Source: Pseudomonadota bacterium
GTDB lineage: Bacteria > Pseudomonadota > Alphaproteobacteria > Rhizobiales > Xanthobacteraceae
DNA: 64,000 nt
Assembly (NCBI GenBank): GCA_023404675.1
Contig: JAEYAW010000020.1
Coordinates: forward strand, 124,001-188,000
Direction of reading: 5' to 3'
Shown here: in pieces, positions 25,247 to 33,573 of the stretch
Layout: each line of letters opens with the position of its first letter
How positions within the stretch are numbered: position 1 is the stretch's first letter
Translations under genes and position numbers: made by a program
The notes under the pieces: model-generated
The model's database searches: none
Seen by the model: the letters and a program-made list of their open reading frames with translations, nothing else
What the model was told of the DNA's origin: nothing

Positions 25247-25632
25247 TTCGGCTCGCGCATCACCAGCCGTCCCTCCGACGCCTTGTGATGATACTGCAGG
25301 GCGATCAGCAGCGATTTCATCGAGCGCAGCGGCAGGACGGTCGTCGCGATCACCAACGGCAGCCACAACGCGGCATGCACCCAGAACGGCGGCTGATACT
25401 TGATCTCGACCACCAGCGCGCAGCCGACCACGATGAAGCCCGCGAGCATGATGATGAACACCGCCGGCCCGTCCCCGGCATCGATGAACGCATAGTCGAG
25501 ACCGCAGGCCTCGCAGGACGGCCGCAGCGTCAGAAACCCGCTGTAGAGCTTGCCATTGCCGCATCGCGGGCACTTGCAAGCGAGCCCCCGCATGATGGTT
25601 TGCGACAAGGTTGTTGGGGGGTGATCCTGCAT
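25243..25632 (-). CDS. DUF983 membrane protein
   Basis: This 129-aa protein has a zinc-ribbon-like pair of CxxC motifs (CKCPRCG at residues about 19-25 and CEACG at about 40-44), followed by two hydrophobic segments (about 57-79 and 86-105). This is the DUF983 pattern. Members are repeatedly found in alphaproteobacterial cox operons between ctaE and SURF1, so an oxidase-assembly role is widely presumed but unproven. The stop overlaps the SURF1 start by 4 nt, so the two are translationally coupled. Confidence 0.88.
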   Translation of the reverse strand: MQDHPPTTLSQTIMRGLACKCPRCGNGKLYSGFLTLRPSCEACGLDYAFIDAGDGPAVFIIMLAGFIVVGCALVVEIKYQPPFWVHAALWLPLVIATTVLPLRSMKSLLIALQYHHKASEGRLVMREPK

Positions 25633-25691
25633 GGCCCTTATCCTGTCGTTGCGACCCGGCGCGGCTCCTGTCGAACTCGTTCAAATACGAA

Positions 25692-25711
25692 GGGCGGCCC
25701 GCAGGCCGCCC
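25692..25711 (-). terminator. GC hairpin downstream of ctaE, possible attenuator
   Basis: A perfect 8-bp stem GGGCGGCC/GGCCGCCC with a 4-nt loop lies 22 nt after the ctaE stop, in the 100-nt gap before the DUF983 gene. On the minus strand only a short T-containing stretch (TTCGTATTTG) follows, so it could reduce rather than end transcription. Confidence 0.35.
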
Positions 25712-25732
25712 CCGGATCCGAAGCTGGCCGGA

Positions 25733-26587
25733 TCAGTGTCCGCCGCCGGCGACCGGGCCGCCATAACCCCAGACATAGATGCAGATGAACAGGAACAGCC
25801 ACACCACGTCGACGAAGTGCCAGTACCAGGCCGCGAACTCGAAGCCGAGATGCTGCTTCGGCGTGAAGTGTCCGGCATAGGCGCGGAACAGGCAGACGAT
25901 CAGGAAGATCGTGCCCACCAGCACATGGAAACCATGGAATCCGGTCGCCATGAAGAATGTGCCGCCATAGACGTTGCCGCTGAAGGTGAAGGCCGCGTGG
26001 CTGTATTCGTAAGCCTGCACGAACGAAAAACACACGCCGAGGATGACCGTGAGCCACAGGCCGTATTTCAGTCCCTGCCGGTCATTCTCCAGCAGCGCGT
26101 GATGCGCCCAGGTCACGGTGGTGCCGGAGGTCAGCAGGATCAGGGTGTTGAGCAGCGGCAGGTGCCATGGATCGAAGGTCTCGATGCCCTTCGGCGGCCA
26201 TACCCCGCCGAACAGGGCTTCGCGCGTCGCATGCACCGGATCGGCCGGAAACAGCGCCGCGTTGAAGTAGGCCCAGAACCAGGCGACGAAGAACATCACC
26301 TCCGAGGCGATGAACAGGATCATGCCGTAGCGGTGGCTGATCTGCACGACGCGGGTGTGGTCGCCCTTGTACTGGGCCTCGCGGATCACGTCCGCCCACC
26401 AGCTCGCCATGGTGTAGAGCACGCCGATGGTTCCGACGCCGAACACGATGGGCGCGGCCGCGAACATGTGATGCATCCATGCCACCGCACCGAGCGCCAT
26501 GACGAAGGCCATCACCGATCCGACAAACGGCCATGGGCTGGGATCGACCAGATGGTAGTCGTGGTGCTTGACGTGGGCCGTCGCCAT
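25733..26587 (-). CDS. ctaE: Cytochrome c oxidase subunit III
   Basis: This 284-aa integral membrane protein with seven predicted spans begins HVKHHDYHLVDPSPWP. Family landmarks include WADVIREAQYKGDHT, the conserved Glu of ASEVMFFVAWFWAYF, WPPKGIETFDPW, and FHGFHVLVGTIFL with WYWHFVDVVWLFLF near the C-terminus. Subunit III stabilises the catalytic core and binds lipids. It belongs to the aa3 oxidase encoded by ctaC and ctaD upstream. It is preceded by ctaG (74-nt gap). Confidence 0.97.
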   Translation of the reverse strand: MATAHVKHHDYHLVDPSPWPFVGSVMAFVMALGAVAWMHHMFAAAPIVFGVGTIGVLYTMASWWADVIREAQYKGDHTRVVQISHRYGMILFIASEVMFFVAWFWAYFNAALFPADPVHATREALFGGVWPPKGIETFDPWHLPLLNTLILLTSGTTVTWAHHALLENDRQGLKYGLWLTVILGVCFSFVQAYEYSHAAFTFSGNVYGGTFFMATGFHGFHVLVGTIFLIVCLFRAYAGHFTPKQHLGFEFAAWYWHFVDVVWLFLFICIYVWGYGGPVAGGGH

Positions 26588-26661
26588 TTCAGTCTCCCCC
26601 AGTTTGTTGCGCCGATCTTATGAGGCGCCTCTTTGTTTTCCAAGATCTCGGTATCGAAGAC

Positions 26662-27279
26662 TCAGAGGTTGCTCTTGTCCCTCTGCGCCAGCCCGGCCGA
26701 TTCCGGCTTCGGAGCCGGATCGCGCACGGGATAGAACGTATAGGACAGCGTGATCGAACCGAGCCCGTCCTGATCGCGATCGTCCGCAAGCTTCGGATCG
26801 ACATAGAACACAACCGGCATCTCGCGCTTCTCGCCGGGGCCAAGGGTCTGCTCGGTGAAGCAGAAGCAATTGATCTTCTGGAAATAGATGCCCGCCGTCA
26901 GCGGCGCGACATTGTAGGCGGCCTGCGCGGTGGTGGTCCGGGCGGACTGGTTGGTCACGGTGTAATAGGCCGTCACCACCTCGCCGATGCGCACCGAAAT
27001 TTCGGTCTTCTCCGGCTCGAACTTCCAGGGCAGGCCGGAATTCACGTTCGAGTCGAACCGCACCGCGATCTGGCGGCCGATCGGCTCCGAGGGCGGCGAG
27101 GCCGTGGCGACCTGCGTGGTGCCGTTGAAGCCGGTGACGCGGCAGAACCAGTTATAGAACGGCACGGCCGCGAACGAAGCCCCGACCATCAGCGCAACGA
27201 CACCGCCGCAGATGGCGGCGATCAGCGTATCGCGGCCAAGGCGGCCCGGGCGTTCTGGTTGCGGCGTTTCGTCCGGCAT
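26662..27279 (-). CDS. ctaG: Cytochrome c oxidase assembly protein CtaG/Cox11
   Basis: This 205-aa copper chaperone inserts CuB into subunit I. An N-terminal membrane anchor (about residues 18-40, LIAAICGGVVALMVGASFAAV) precedes a periplasmic domain with YNWFCRVTGFNGTTQ, the copper-binding CFCF motif in KINCFCFTEQTL, and a C-terminal FYPVRDPAPK. ATG 27279 is preceded by GGGTGAGG; a GTG one codon upstream is possible. The gene lies directly downstream of the 54-aa ORF, with 21 nt between them. Confidence 0.95.
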   Translation of the reverse strand: MPDETPQPERPGRLGRDTLIAAICGGVVALMVGASFAAVPFYNWFCRVTGFNGTTQVATASPPSEPIGRQIAVRFDSNVNSGLPWKFEPEKTEISVRIGEVVTAYYTVTNQSARTTTAQAAYNVAPLTAGIYFQKINCFCFTEQTLGPGEKREMPVVFYVDPKLADDRDQDGLGSITLSYTFYPVRDPAPKPESAGLAQRDKSNL

Positions 27280-27300
27280 CACCTCACCCTGTCACCATTG

Positions 27301-27465
27301 CTAGATGGGCCGATGCAGTACAGCTGGCCCCTTGACCAGCGTGACCGCGAAAAACAGCACGACGAGAATTCCGAGCGCCAGCGCGATGGCGATCGAGCGA
27401 TCACGCCGGCGGCGCTTCTGCTCTTCGGTGAGCACGATCCCGGGCAGAGGTTTCTCCTCGTCCAT
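27301..27465 (-). CDS. Small membrane protein of the cox operon (54 aa)
   Basis: A 54-codon gene lies between ctaB and ctaG. The protein begins MDEEKPLPGIVLTEEQKRRR, continues with a basic RDRS, has one membrane span (about residues 24-44, SIAIALALGILVVLFFAVTLV) and ends KGPAVLHRPI. A cytoplasmic acidic/basic head with a single membrane anchor is seen for small proteins at this place in other alphaproteobacterial cox operons (sometimes called CoxF). The tight packing, 15 nt from the ctaB stop side and 21 nt to ctaG, supports it being real. Function is unknown; a role in oxidase assembly or stability is inferred. Confidence 0.82.
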   Translation of the reverse strand: MDEEKPLPGIVLTEEQKRRRRDRSIAIALALGILVVLFFAVTLVKGPAVLHRPI

Positions 27466-27480
27466 GCCGCCATCGTGCTC

Positions 27481-28419
27481 CTACCAGACGAGATGCGCCA
27501 GCGGCGGAATCACCGCCTCAAGCAGCAGCACGGCGAACAGCGCAAACAGATACAAAATCGAGAAGCCGAACAGACGGCGCGTCGCCTTCGCCGCGGCCTT
27601 GCCGGTGCGATGGCGATAGACGTCCACGGCGAGGTACAGCATGCCGGCCCCCATCACCAGCGCGGTGACGCCGTAGACGGCATCGAAATAGCCCATCGGC
27701 CAGGGCGCGACGGCGAGCGGAACCAGCAGCAGCGTGTAGAGCAGGATCTGCGTGCGCGTGGCGTCTGGACCGGCGACCACCGGCAGCATCGGAATGCCGG
27801 CGCGGGCGTAGTCGTCGGACCGGAACAGGGCCAGCGCCCAGAAATGCGGCGGTGTCCAGAAGAAGATGATGAGGAACAGCAGGACCGGCTCGGCGCTGAC
27901 CGAGCCCGTCGCGGCGGCCCAGGCGACCACGGGCGGCAGCGCGCCGGCCGCTCCGCCGATCACGATGTTCTGCGCGGTCCGCCGCTTCAGCCCGATGGTG
28001 TAGATCACGACGTAGAAGAAGATCGTGAAGGCCAGCAGCGCCGCCGCCACCCAGTTCACCAGCACGCCCAGCGTGCCCACGGAGAACAGCGTCAGGATCA
28101 TGCCGAAGGCCAGCGCCTCGGGCCGGCTGACGCGGCCGCGCGGGATCGGCCGGTTGGCGGTGCGCGTCATCAGCGCATCGACGTCGCTCTCGTACCACAT
28201 GTTCAGCGCGCCCGAGGCGCCCGCGCCGACCGCGATGCAGAGGATCGACGTCACGGCAAGCACCGGATGCAGTTCGCCCGGGGCCATCAGCAGCCCGACG
28301 AGCGCGGTGAAGATCACCAGCGACATCACGCGCGGCTTGAGCAGCGCGAGAAAGTCGCCGACCTCGGCCTCCGAGACGCGGGGCGGGAGTTCCACGGTGT
28401 TTTGATCGAGAACCGACAC
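27481..28419 (-). CDS. ctaB: Protoheme IX farnesyltransferase (heme O synthase)
   Basis: This 312-aa polytopic prenyltransferase of the UbiA superfamily makes heme O, the precursor of heme A. The polyprenyl-diphosphate-binding region is ALNMWYESDVDALMTRTANRP (about residues 80-100), and the conserved GGAAGALPPVVAWAA and PPHFWALALFRSDDYARAG follow. About nine spans are visible. The GTG at 28419 was chosen because SVLDQNTVELPPRVSEAEVG matches family N-termini and an AGG lies 6 nt upstream; another GTG 33 nt upstream is possible. The gene is positioned between ctaD and the small ORF. Confidence 0.95.
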   Translation of the reverse strand: MSVLDQNTVELPPRVSEAEVGDFLALLKPRVMSLVIFTALVGLLMAPGELHPVLAVTSILCIAVGAGASGALNMWYESDVDALMTRTANRPIPRGRVSRPEALAFGMILTLFSVGTLGVLVNWVAAALLAFTIFFYVVIYTIGLKRRTAQNIVIGGAAGALPPVVAWAAATGSVSAEPVLLFLIIFFWTPPHFWALALFRSDDYARAGIPMLPVVAGPDATRTQILLYTLLLVPLAVAPWPMGYFDAVYGVTALVMGAGMLYLAVDVYRHRTGKAAAKATRRLFGFSILYLFALFAVLLLEAVIPPLAHLVW

Positions 28420-28523
28420 GGTAAGCCTGATATCCTCAAAACCGGCCGCCACGATCCGTCCCCGAAGGGTCCGGTGGTGGCGGCGGGCCAGCGATTGTTG
28501 CGACCGCCCTGTGGGTTACGCCT

Positions 28524-30134
28524 TTACTGCACCCGCGGCAACACCTCGAACTGGTGGAACGGCGGCGGCGACGACAGGGTCCATTCCAGCGTGGTGGCTC
28601 CCACGCCCCAAGGGTTGTCGGCCGCGTGACGCTTGCGCGCGAAAGCCTCCGCGATCCCGTACAGGAAGATCAGCACGCCGAAAGCCGAGATGTAGGAACC
28701 GATCGACGACACCAGGTTCCAGCCCGCGAAGGCGTCCGGATAGTCGATATAGCGGCGCGGCATGCCCGACAGGCCCAGAAAGTGCTGCGGGAAGAAGATC
28801 AGGTTGACGCCGACGAACGTCACCCAGAAGTGCAGCTTGGCGATGAATTCGTTGTACATGTAGCCGAACATTTTCGGGAACCAGTAGTACCAGCCCGCGA
28901 AGATGGCGAACACTGCGCCCAGCGACAGCACGTAGTGGAAATGCGCCACCACGTAATAGGTGTCCTGCAGCACCCGGTCGACGCCAGCATTGGCCAGCAC
29001 GACGCCGGTCACCCCGCCCACGGTGAACAGGAAGATGAAGCCGATCGCCCACACCATCGGCGCGCGGAACTCGATCGAGCCGCCCCACATGGTGGCGATC
29101 CACGAGAAGATCTTCACGCCGGTCGGCACCGCGATCACCATGGTCGCCGCGACGAAATAGGCCTGCGTCGCGCTCGACATGCCGACCGTATACATGTGGT
29201 GCGCCCACACCACGAAGCCGATGCCGCCGATCGCCACCATGGCATAGGCCATGCCGAGATAGCCGAACACCGGCTTGCGGGAGAAGGTCGAGACGATCTG
29301 GCTGATGATGCCGAAGCCCGGCAGGATCAGGATGTACACCTCGGGATGGCCGAAGAACCAGAACAGGTGCTGGAACAGCACCGGGTCGCCGCCGCCTTCG
29401 GCCGCGAAAAAACTGGTTCCGAAATTGCGGTCGGTCAGCAGCATGGTGATGCCGCCCGCCAGCACCGGCAGCGACAGCAGCAGCAGGAATGCGGTGATCA
29501 GCACCGACCACACGAACAGCGGCATCTTGTGCAGCGTCATGCCGGGCGCGCGCATGTTGAAGATCGTGGTGATGAAGTTGATCGCGCCCAGAATCGACGA
29601 GGCGCCCGCGATGTGCAGCGAGAGGATGGCAAAGTCCACGGCCGGGCCGGGATGGCCGGAGGTCGACAGCGGCGCGTACATGGTCCAGCCCGCGCCGACG
29701 CCGTTGGAGCCCGGCTCGCCCTCCACGAAGGTGGAGATCAGAAGCAGCGCGAAGGACGCCGGCAGCAGCCAGAACGAGACGTTGTTCATGCGCGGGAAGG
29801 CCATGTCCGGCGCGCCGATCATCAGCGGCACGAACCAGTTGCCGAACCCGCCGATCATCGCGGGCATGACCATGAAGAAGATCATGATCAGACCGTGCGA
29901 GGTGACGAAGACGTTGTAGGTGTGCGCCTCGTGGAACAGCTGGACGCCCGGATACATCAGCTCGATACGAATCGCGACCGACATCGCCGCGCCAATGACG
30001 CCGGCGATCATCGCGAAGATAAGGTACATCGTGCCGATGTCCTTGTGATTGGTCGAATAGAGATACCGTCGCCAGCCGGTCGGATGGTCGTGAGCGTGAT
30101 CCGTTCCGGCATGTGTCGCAGCGCTGGTCGCCAT
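28524..30134 (-). CDS. ctaD: Cytochrome c oxidase subunit I (aa3 type)
   Basis: This 536-aa, 12-span heme-copper oxidase subunit begins with a His-rich leader and TGWRRYLYSTNHKDIGTMYL. The low-spin heme His is in YNVFVTSHGLIMIFFMVMP. The CuB and cross-linked Tyr region WFFGHPEVYILILPGFG, YTVGMSSATQAYF and the terminal heme ligands in VVAHFHYVLSLGAVFA are all present. HPEVY with the downstream K-channel residues marks an A-type oxidase. It is the catalytic core of the operon ctaC-ctaD-ctaB-orf-ctaG-ctaE. Confidence 0.98.
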   Translation of the reverse strand: MATSAATHAGTDHAHDHPTGWRRYLYSTNHKDIGTMYLIFAMIAGVIGAAMSVAIRIELMYPGVQLFHEAHTYNVFVTSHGLIMIFFMVMPAMIGGFGNWFVPLMIGAPDMAFPRMNNVSFWLLPASFALLLISTFVEGEPGSNGVGAGWTMYAPLSTSGHPGPAVDFAILSLHIAGASSILGAINFITTIFNMRAPGMTLHKMPLFVWSVLITAFLLLLSLPVLAGGITMLLTDRNFGTSFFAAEGGGDPVLFQHLFWFFGHPEVYILILPGFGIISQIVSTFSRKPVFGYLGMAYAMVAIGGIGFVVWAHHMYTVGMSSATQAYFVAATMVIAVPTGVKIFSWIATMWGGSIEFRAPMVWAIGFIFLFTVGGVTGVVLANAGVDRVLQDTYYVVAHFHYVLSLGAVFAIFAGWYYWFPKMFGYMYNEFIAKLHFWVTFVGVNLIFFPQHFLGLSGMPRRYIDYPDAFAGWNLVSSIGSYISAFGVLIFLYGIAEAFARKRHAADNPWGVGATTLEWTLSSPPPFHQFEVLPRVQ

Positions 30135-30224
30135 CGTCTTTTCCTTCGAACCGTGCAGTCCCGGACTTTAAGTCCGCCGCCCTTGTTGTCCCCTCACGCG
30201 CGCCTGTTCCGGCGCGTCGTGCCG

Positions 30225-31067
30225 TTATCGCGCCGCCGCTGACACGGAAGCATAGGCGTTGCCCGGCCCGGCGGCGAACTTCTTCTTCGCCTCCTCGACC
30301 CAGGCCGCGAACTGCTGATCGTTCACGACGCGAATGGCGATCGGCATGTAGGCATGGTCCTTGCCGCACAGTTCCGAGCACTGTCCGTAGAACATGCCTT
30401 CCTTGGTCGCCTTGAACCAGGTCTCGTTGAGCCGTCCGGGAATCGCATCGATCTTGATGCCGAATGAGGGAATGGCAAACGAATGGATCACGTCGGCCGC
30501 CGTGGTCTGCACCCGGATCACCTTGTTCACGGGGACGACCATCTCGTTATCGACCGCCAGAAGTCGCGGCATCTTATCCTGAGCCAGCAGGGAATCGAAC
30601 TCGAACTTGCCGTTGTCGGGATACGAGTAGGTCCAGAACCACTGCTTGCCGGTCGCCTTCACCGTGATGTCGGCCGGCGGAATATCGAGCTGCTGAAACA
30701 GCAGCCGGAACGAGGGAACCGCGATCGCCACCAGAATCAGCACGGGAATCAGCGTCCACGCCACCTCGATCAGGGTGTTGTGGGTGGTTTTCGATGGGAC
30801 AGGATTGCTCTTGGCGTTGAACTTCACCATCACGATGACCAGCAGCGCCAGCACGAACAGAACGATGGCGGTGATGATCCAGAGCAGGAAGCCGTGAAAC
30901 CAGGTGATGGTTTCCATCACCGGCGAGGCCGCCTGCTGGAGCGTGATTTCCCACGGAGCGGGTTGGCCTGCCTCCGCCGCCGGGATGGCGCCGGTCGCCG
31001 AAACTGCGCTTCCCGCCAATAGCATTCCCAAGAAGCGACGCCCAAATAGCCCCATCGACATCTTCAT
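30225..31067 (-). CDS. ctaC: Cytochrome c oxidase subunit II
   Basis: The precursor is 280 aa. A signal peptide (about residues 1-34, ending AEAGQPAPWEI) and two membrane spans (about 55-78 and 98-118) precede the periplasmic CuA domain. The CuA ligands are visible in VIHSFAIPSFGIK (first His), GQCSELCGKDHAYMPI (two Cys, His, Met), and the aromatic patch GKQWFWTYSYPD for electron entry from cytochrome c is present. ATG 31067 has GAGGAG upstream; in-frame ATGs at 31085 and above would add residues without family similarity. It is the first gene of the oxidase operon. Confidence 0.97.
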   Translation of the reverse strand: MKMSMGLFGRRFLGMLLAGSAVSATGAIPAAEAGQPAPWEITLQQAASPVMETITWFHGFLLWIITAIVLFVLALLVIVMVKFNAKSNPVPSKTTHNTLIEVAWTLIPVLILVAIAVPSFRLLFQQLDIPPADITVKATGKQWFWTYSYPDNGKFEFDSLLAQDKMPRLLAVDNEMVVPVNKVIRVQTTAADVIHSFAIPSFGIKIDAIPGRLNETWFKATKEGMFYGQCSELCGKDHAYMPIAIRVVNDQQFAAWVEEAKKKFAAGPGNAYASVSAAAR

Positions 31068-31473
31068 GCCGCTCACGCTCCTCATCCTTATGAGCCCGGT
31101 CGTTTCGCCGGGTTTCATCATTGGTTCCGATCAGCGCCCGGTAATCCCCGCAACCCGGCCGCCGGTCTCCCGATGGCAGATTGGAACGCGTCGAAAACAC
31201 CCTCTCAAATCATACTTCCGGCTTCGTCGCAATGCAGGAGCACACACGAGTTGCGACATCGGCTGGGACAGATCGATGCGCACCGGCCACGAGCGGACCG
31301 GCACCCCGGTCAATCGGGTCCTTGACAGCCGGAATGCCCGGTGTGACTCCATTGCAAACTGGCTGCTCCGACCTGATTCGCCGATGGGAAAGTCCCCGGC
31401 GCGATTGTGCCTTCAAGGTGCCGTCATTGGCGTATGAGTGCCGTGTCCAACAGCTTTTCCAGGGACCGACCCG
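31068..31473. other. Divergent intergenic region between ctaC and the IalB-like gene
   Basis: These 406 bases must carry the oxidase operon promoter (minus) and the IalB-like gene promoter (plus). A 6-bp hairpin GACCGG-CACC-CCGGTC is at 31296-31311, and a consensus -35 TTGACA lies at 31322-31327 without a good -10 at normal spacing. On the minus strand a TATGAT hexamer is at 31215-31210. No small gene was recognised. Confidence 0.4.
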
Positions 31474-32040
31474 ATGGACCAAACTCCTCGCCGCGATCTG
31501 CCCGTCCGGCGGCCAACTCGACAGCCGGAGCGGACCGCCATCGCCCGCTGGCTTCCGGCGCTGGCGGCCATTCTGGCGCTGGTCCTCGGCTTCAGCCACA
31601 CCGCATCCGCGCAGGGTGCGGTCCGCTCCACCCATGGCGACTGGCAGATTCGCTGCGATACGCCGCCGGGTGCCAAGGCCGAGCAATGCGCGCTGATCCA
31701 GAGCGTGGTCGCCGAGGATCGCTCCAACGCCGGCCTTACCGTGATCGTGCTCAAGACCGCCGATCAGAAGGGCAAGCTGATGCGGGTGGTCGCCCCGCTC
31801 GGCGTGCTGCTGCCCTCGGGCCTCGGGCTGAAGCTCGACAATCAGGACGTCGGCCGCGCCGGTTTCGTGCGCTGCCTTCCGAACGGCTGCGTGGCCGAGG
31901 TGGTGATGGACGACAAGCTGCTCGACCAGCTGCGCAACGCCAAGACAGCCACCTTCATCATCTTCGAGACCCCCGAGGAGGGAATCGGCTTCCCGCTCAG
32001 CCTGAACGGCCTCGGCGAGGGCTATGACAAGCTGCCCTGA
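31474..32040 (+). CDS. Invasion-associated locus B (IalB) family protein
   Basis: This 188-aa exported protein has a hydrophobic signal (about residues 24-44, LPALAAILALVLGFSHTASA) and a likely cleavage after TASAQG. The mature part has the IalB layout: THGDWQIRCDTPPGAKAEQCALIQ (two cysteines), VAPLGVLLPSGLGLKLD, RCLPNGCVAEVVMDD with a second cysteine pair, and FETPEEGIGFPLSLNGL. Four cysteines suggest two disulfides in the periplasm. IalB was named in Bartonella, but family members are common in free-living Rhizobiales, where the role is unknown. Start 31474 is preceded by AGGGA. Confidence 0.88.
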   Translation: MDQTPRRDLPVRRPTRQPERTAIARWLPALAAILALVLGFSHTASAQGAVRSTHGDWQIRCDTPPGAKAEQCALIQSVVAEDRSNAGLTVIVLKTADQKGKLMRVVAPLGVLLPSGLGLKLDNQDVGRAGFVRCLPNGCVAEVVMDDKLLDQLRNAKTATFIIFETPEEGIGFPLSLNGLGEGYDKLP

Positions 32041-32064
32041 CGGGCCTTCCCCCGCAGCGGATGA

Positions 32065-32081
32065 CGGACAATTCATGTCCG
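32065..32081. promoter_or_regulatory. Inverted repeat CGGACA-N5-TGTCCG downstream of the IalB-like gene
   Basis: A perfect 6-5-6 inverted repeat lies 24 nt after the IalB-like stop and 61 nt before tldD. It has the same arms as the repeat at 2049-2065. It could be a hairpin at the transcript end or an operator for tldD; there is no T-run. Confidence 0.4.
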
Positions 32082-32142
32082 CCCCCTCGCGTCCGGCCGC
32101 CCGAACTTCTATCTTGAGCGGAACAAGCCGGAGAAATTCGCG

Positions 32143-33570
32143 ATGTCCTCTCAAGACCTGACCTCCCTCCTCGACCGCGCGGGCCTCGACCGCGACAAGG
32201 TCCGGGAGGTGCTGACCCGTGGCCTCTCGGGAGCCGACGACGGCGAGCTTTTCCTTGAATACCGCCAGTCCGAGGGGCTGGCCTTCGACAACGGCCGCCT
32301 GAAGCAGGCGACCTACGACACCGCGCAGGGATTCGGCCTGCGCGCCGTCAAGCATGACGCGGTCGGCTACGCCCATTCCTCGGATGTCTCTCTCCCGGCG
32401 CTGATCCGCGCCGCCGACGCGGTGCAGGCTGTGCGGGGTGGCTACAATGGCACGTTCGCGGCGCCGCCCGCACACACCAATGTCCGCCTCTATGGCGACG
32501 AAAATCCGCTCGACGGCCCCGACTTCGAAACCAAGGTGAAGCTGCTCGCCGAGATCGATGCCTATGTGCGCGACAAGGATCCACGGGTGCGACAGGTGTC
32601 GGTGTCGTTCGGCGCCACATGGCAGGTGGTCGAGATCCTGCGTCCCGACGGCGAGAGTTATCGCGACATCCGCCCTCTGGTCCGCGTCAACGTCTCTGTC
32701 GTCGCCGGCTCCGGCGACCGGCAGGAAACCGGCAGCCACGGCTACGGCGGCCGGGAGGGCTATGCCCGCTTCATCGAGACCAAGGCGTGGCGCGACGCGG
32801 CCGATTCGGCCGTCCGGCAGGCGCTGGTGAACCTCGAATCCGTTCCGGCCCCGGCCGGCGAGATGGACGTGGTGCTCGGCCCCGGCTGGCCCGGCGTGAT
32901 GCTGCACGAAGCCGTCGGCCATGGCCTGGAAGGCGACTTCAACCGCAAGCAGACCTCGGCCTTCGCCGGACTGATGGGCCAGCAGGTCGCCGCGAAGGGC
33001 GTAACGGTCGTGGACGACGGCACCATCGCCTCGCGGCGCGGCTCGCTCTCGATCGACGACGAGGGCACGCCGACCAGCCGCACCGTGCTGATCGAGGACG
33101 GCATTCTGGTCGGCTACATGCAGGACCGCCAGAACGCGCGCCTGATGAACATGAAGCCGACCGGCAACGGCCGCCGCGAAAGCCACGCCCATGTGCCGAT
33201 GCCGCGCATGACCAACACCTACATGCTGGCAGGCGACCGCGAGCCGGGCGAGATCATCGCCTCGGTCAAGAACGGCATCTACGCGGTGAATTTCGGCGGC
33301 GGGCAGGTGGACATCACCTCCGGCAAATACGTGTTCCAGTGCACCGAGGCCTATCGCATCGAGAACGGCAAGGTCGGCGCGCCGCTCAAGGGCGCGATGC
33401 TGATCGGCAACGGCCCGACCGATCTGCATCGCATCACCATGGTCGGCAATGATCTCCAGCTCGATGCAGGCATCGGCACCTGCGGCAAGCAGGGTCAGGG
33501 CGTGCCGGTCGGCGTCGGCCAGCCGACGCTGCGGATGGATCGCATCACCGTGGGCGGCACCGGAGGCTAG
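32143..33570 (+). CDS. tldD: Metalloprotease TldD
   Basis: This 475-aa subunit of the TldD/TldE zinc peptidase heterodimer carries the catalytic motif HEAVGH (H255, E256, H260) in VMLHEAVGHGLEGDFNRK. Other landmarks are GLRAVKHDAVGYAHSSD in the N-terminal domain and RESHAHVPMPRMTNTYMLAG with GGGQVDITSGKYVFQ in the C-terminal half. TldD/E degrades unfolded peptides, matures some modified peptides and processes CcdA antitoxin in Escherichia coli. The tldE/pmbA partner is not in the window. lepB begins 3 nt after the stop, so the two are cotranscribed. Confidence 0.96.
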   Translation: MSSQDLTSLLDRAGLDRDKVREVLTRGLSGADDGELFLEYRQSEGLAFDNGRLKQATYDTAQGFGLRAVKHDAVGYAHSSDVSLPALIRAADAVQAVRGGYNGTFAAPPAHTNVRLYGDENPLDGPDFETKVKLLAEIDAYVRDKDPRVRQVSVSFGATWQVVEILRPDGESYRDIRPLVRVNVSVVAGSGDRQETGSHGYGGREGYARFIETKAWRDAADSAVRQALVNLESVPAPAGEMDVVLGPGWPGVMLHEAVGHGLEGDFNRKQTSAFAGLMGQQVAAKGVTVVDDGTIASRRGSLSIDDEGTPTSRTVLIEDGILVGYMQDRQNARLMNMKPTGNGRRESHAHVPMPRMTNTYMLAGDREPGEIIASVKNGIYAVNFGGGQVDITSGKYVFQCTEAYRIENGKVGAPLKGAMLIGNGPTDLHRITMVGNDLQLDAGIGTCGKQGQGVPVGVGQPTLRMDRITVGGTGG

Positions 33571-33573
33571 GCG

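Noticed and set aside
26620..28629. Long open frame (669 codons) on the plus strand
   Set aside because: Antisense to ctaG and ctaB with Arg/His/Gln-rich low-complexity translation. It is a shadow of the cox genes.
28554..30242. Long open frame (562 codons) on the plus strand
   Set aside because: Antisense to ctaD; histidine- and aspartate-rich composition with no recognisable motif.
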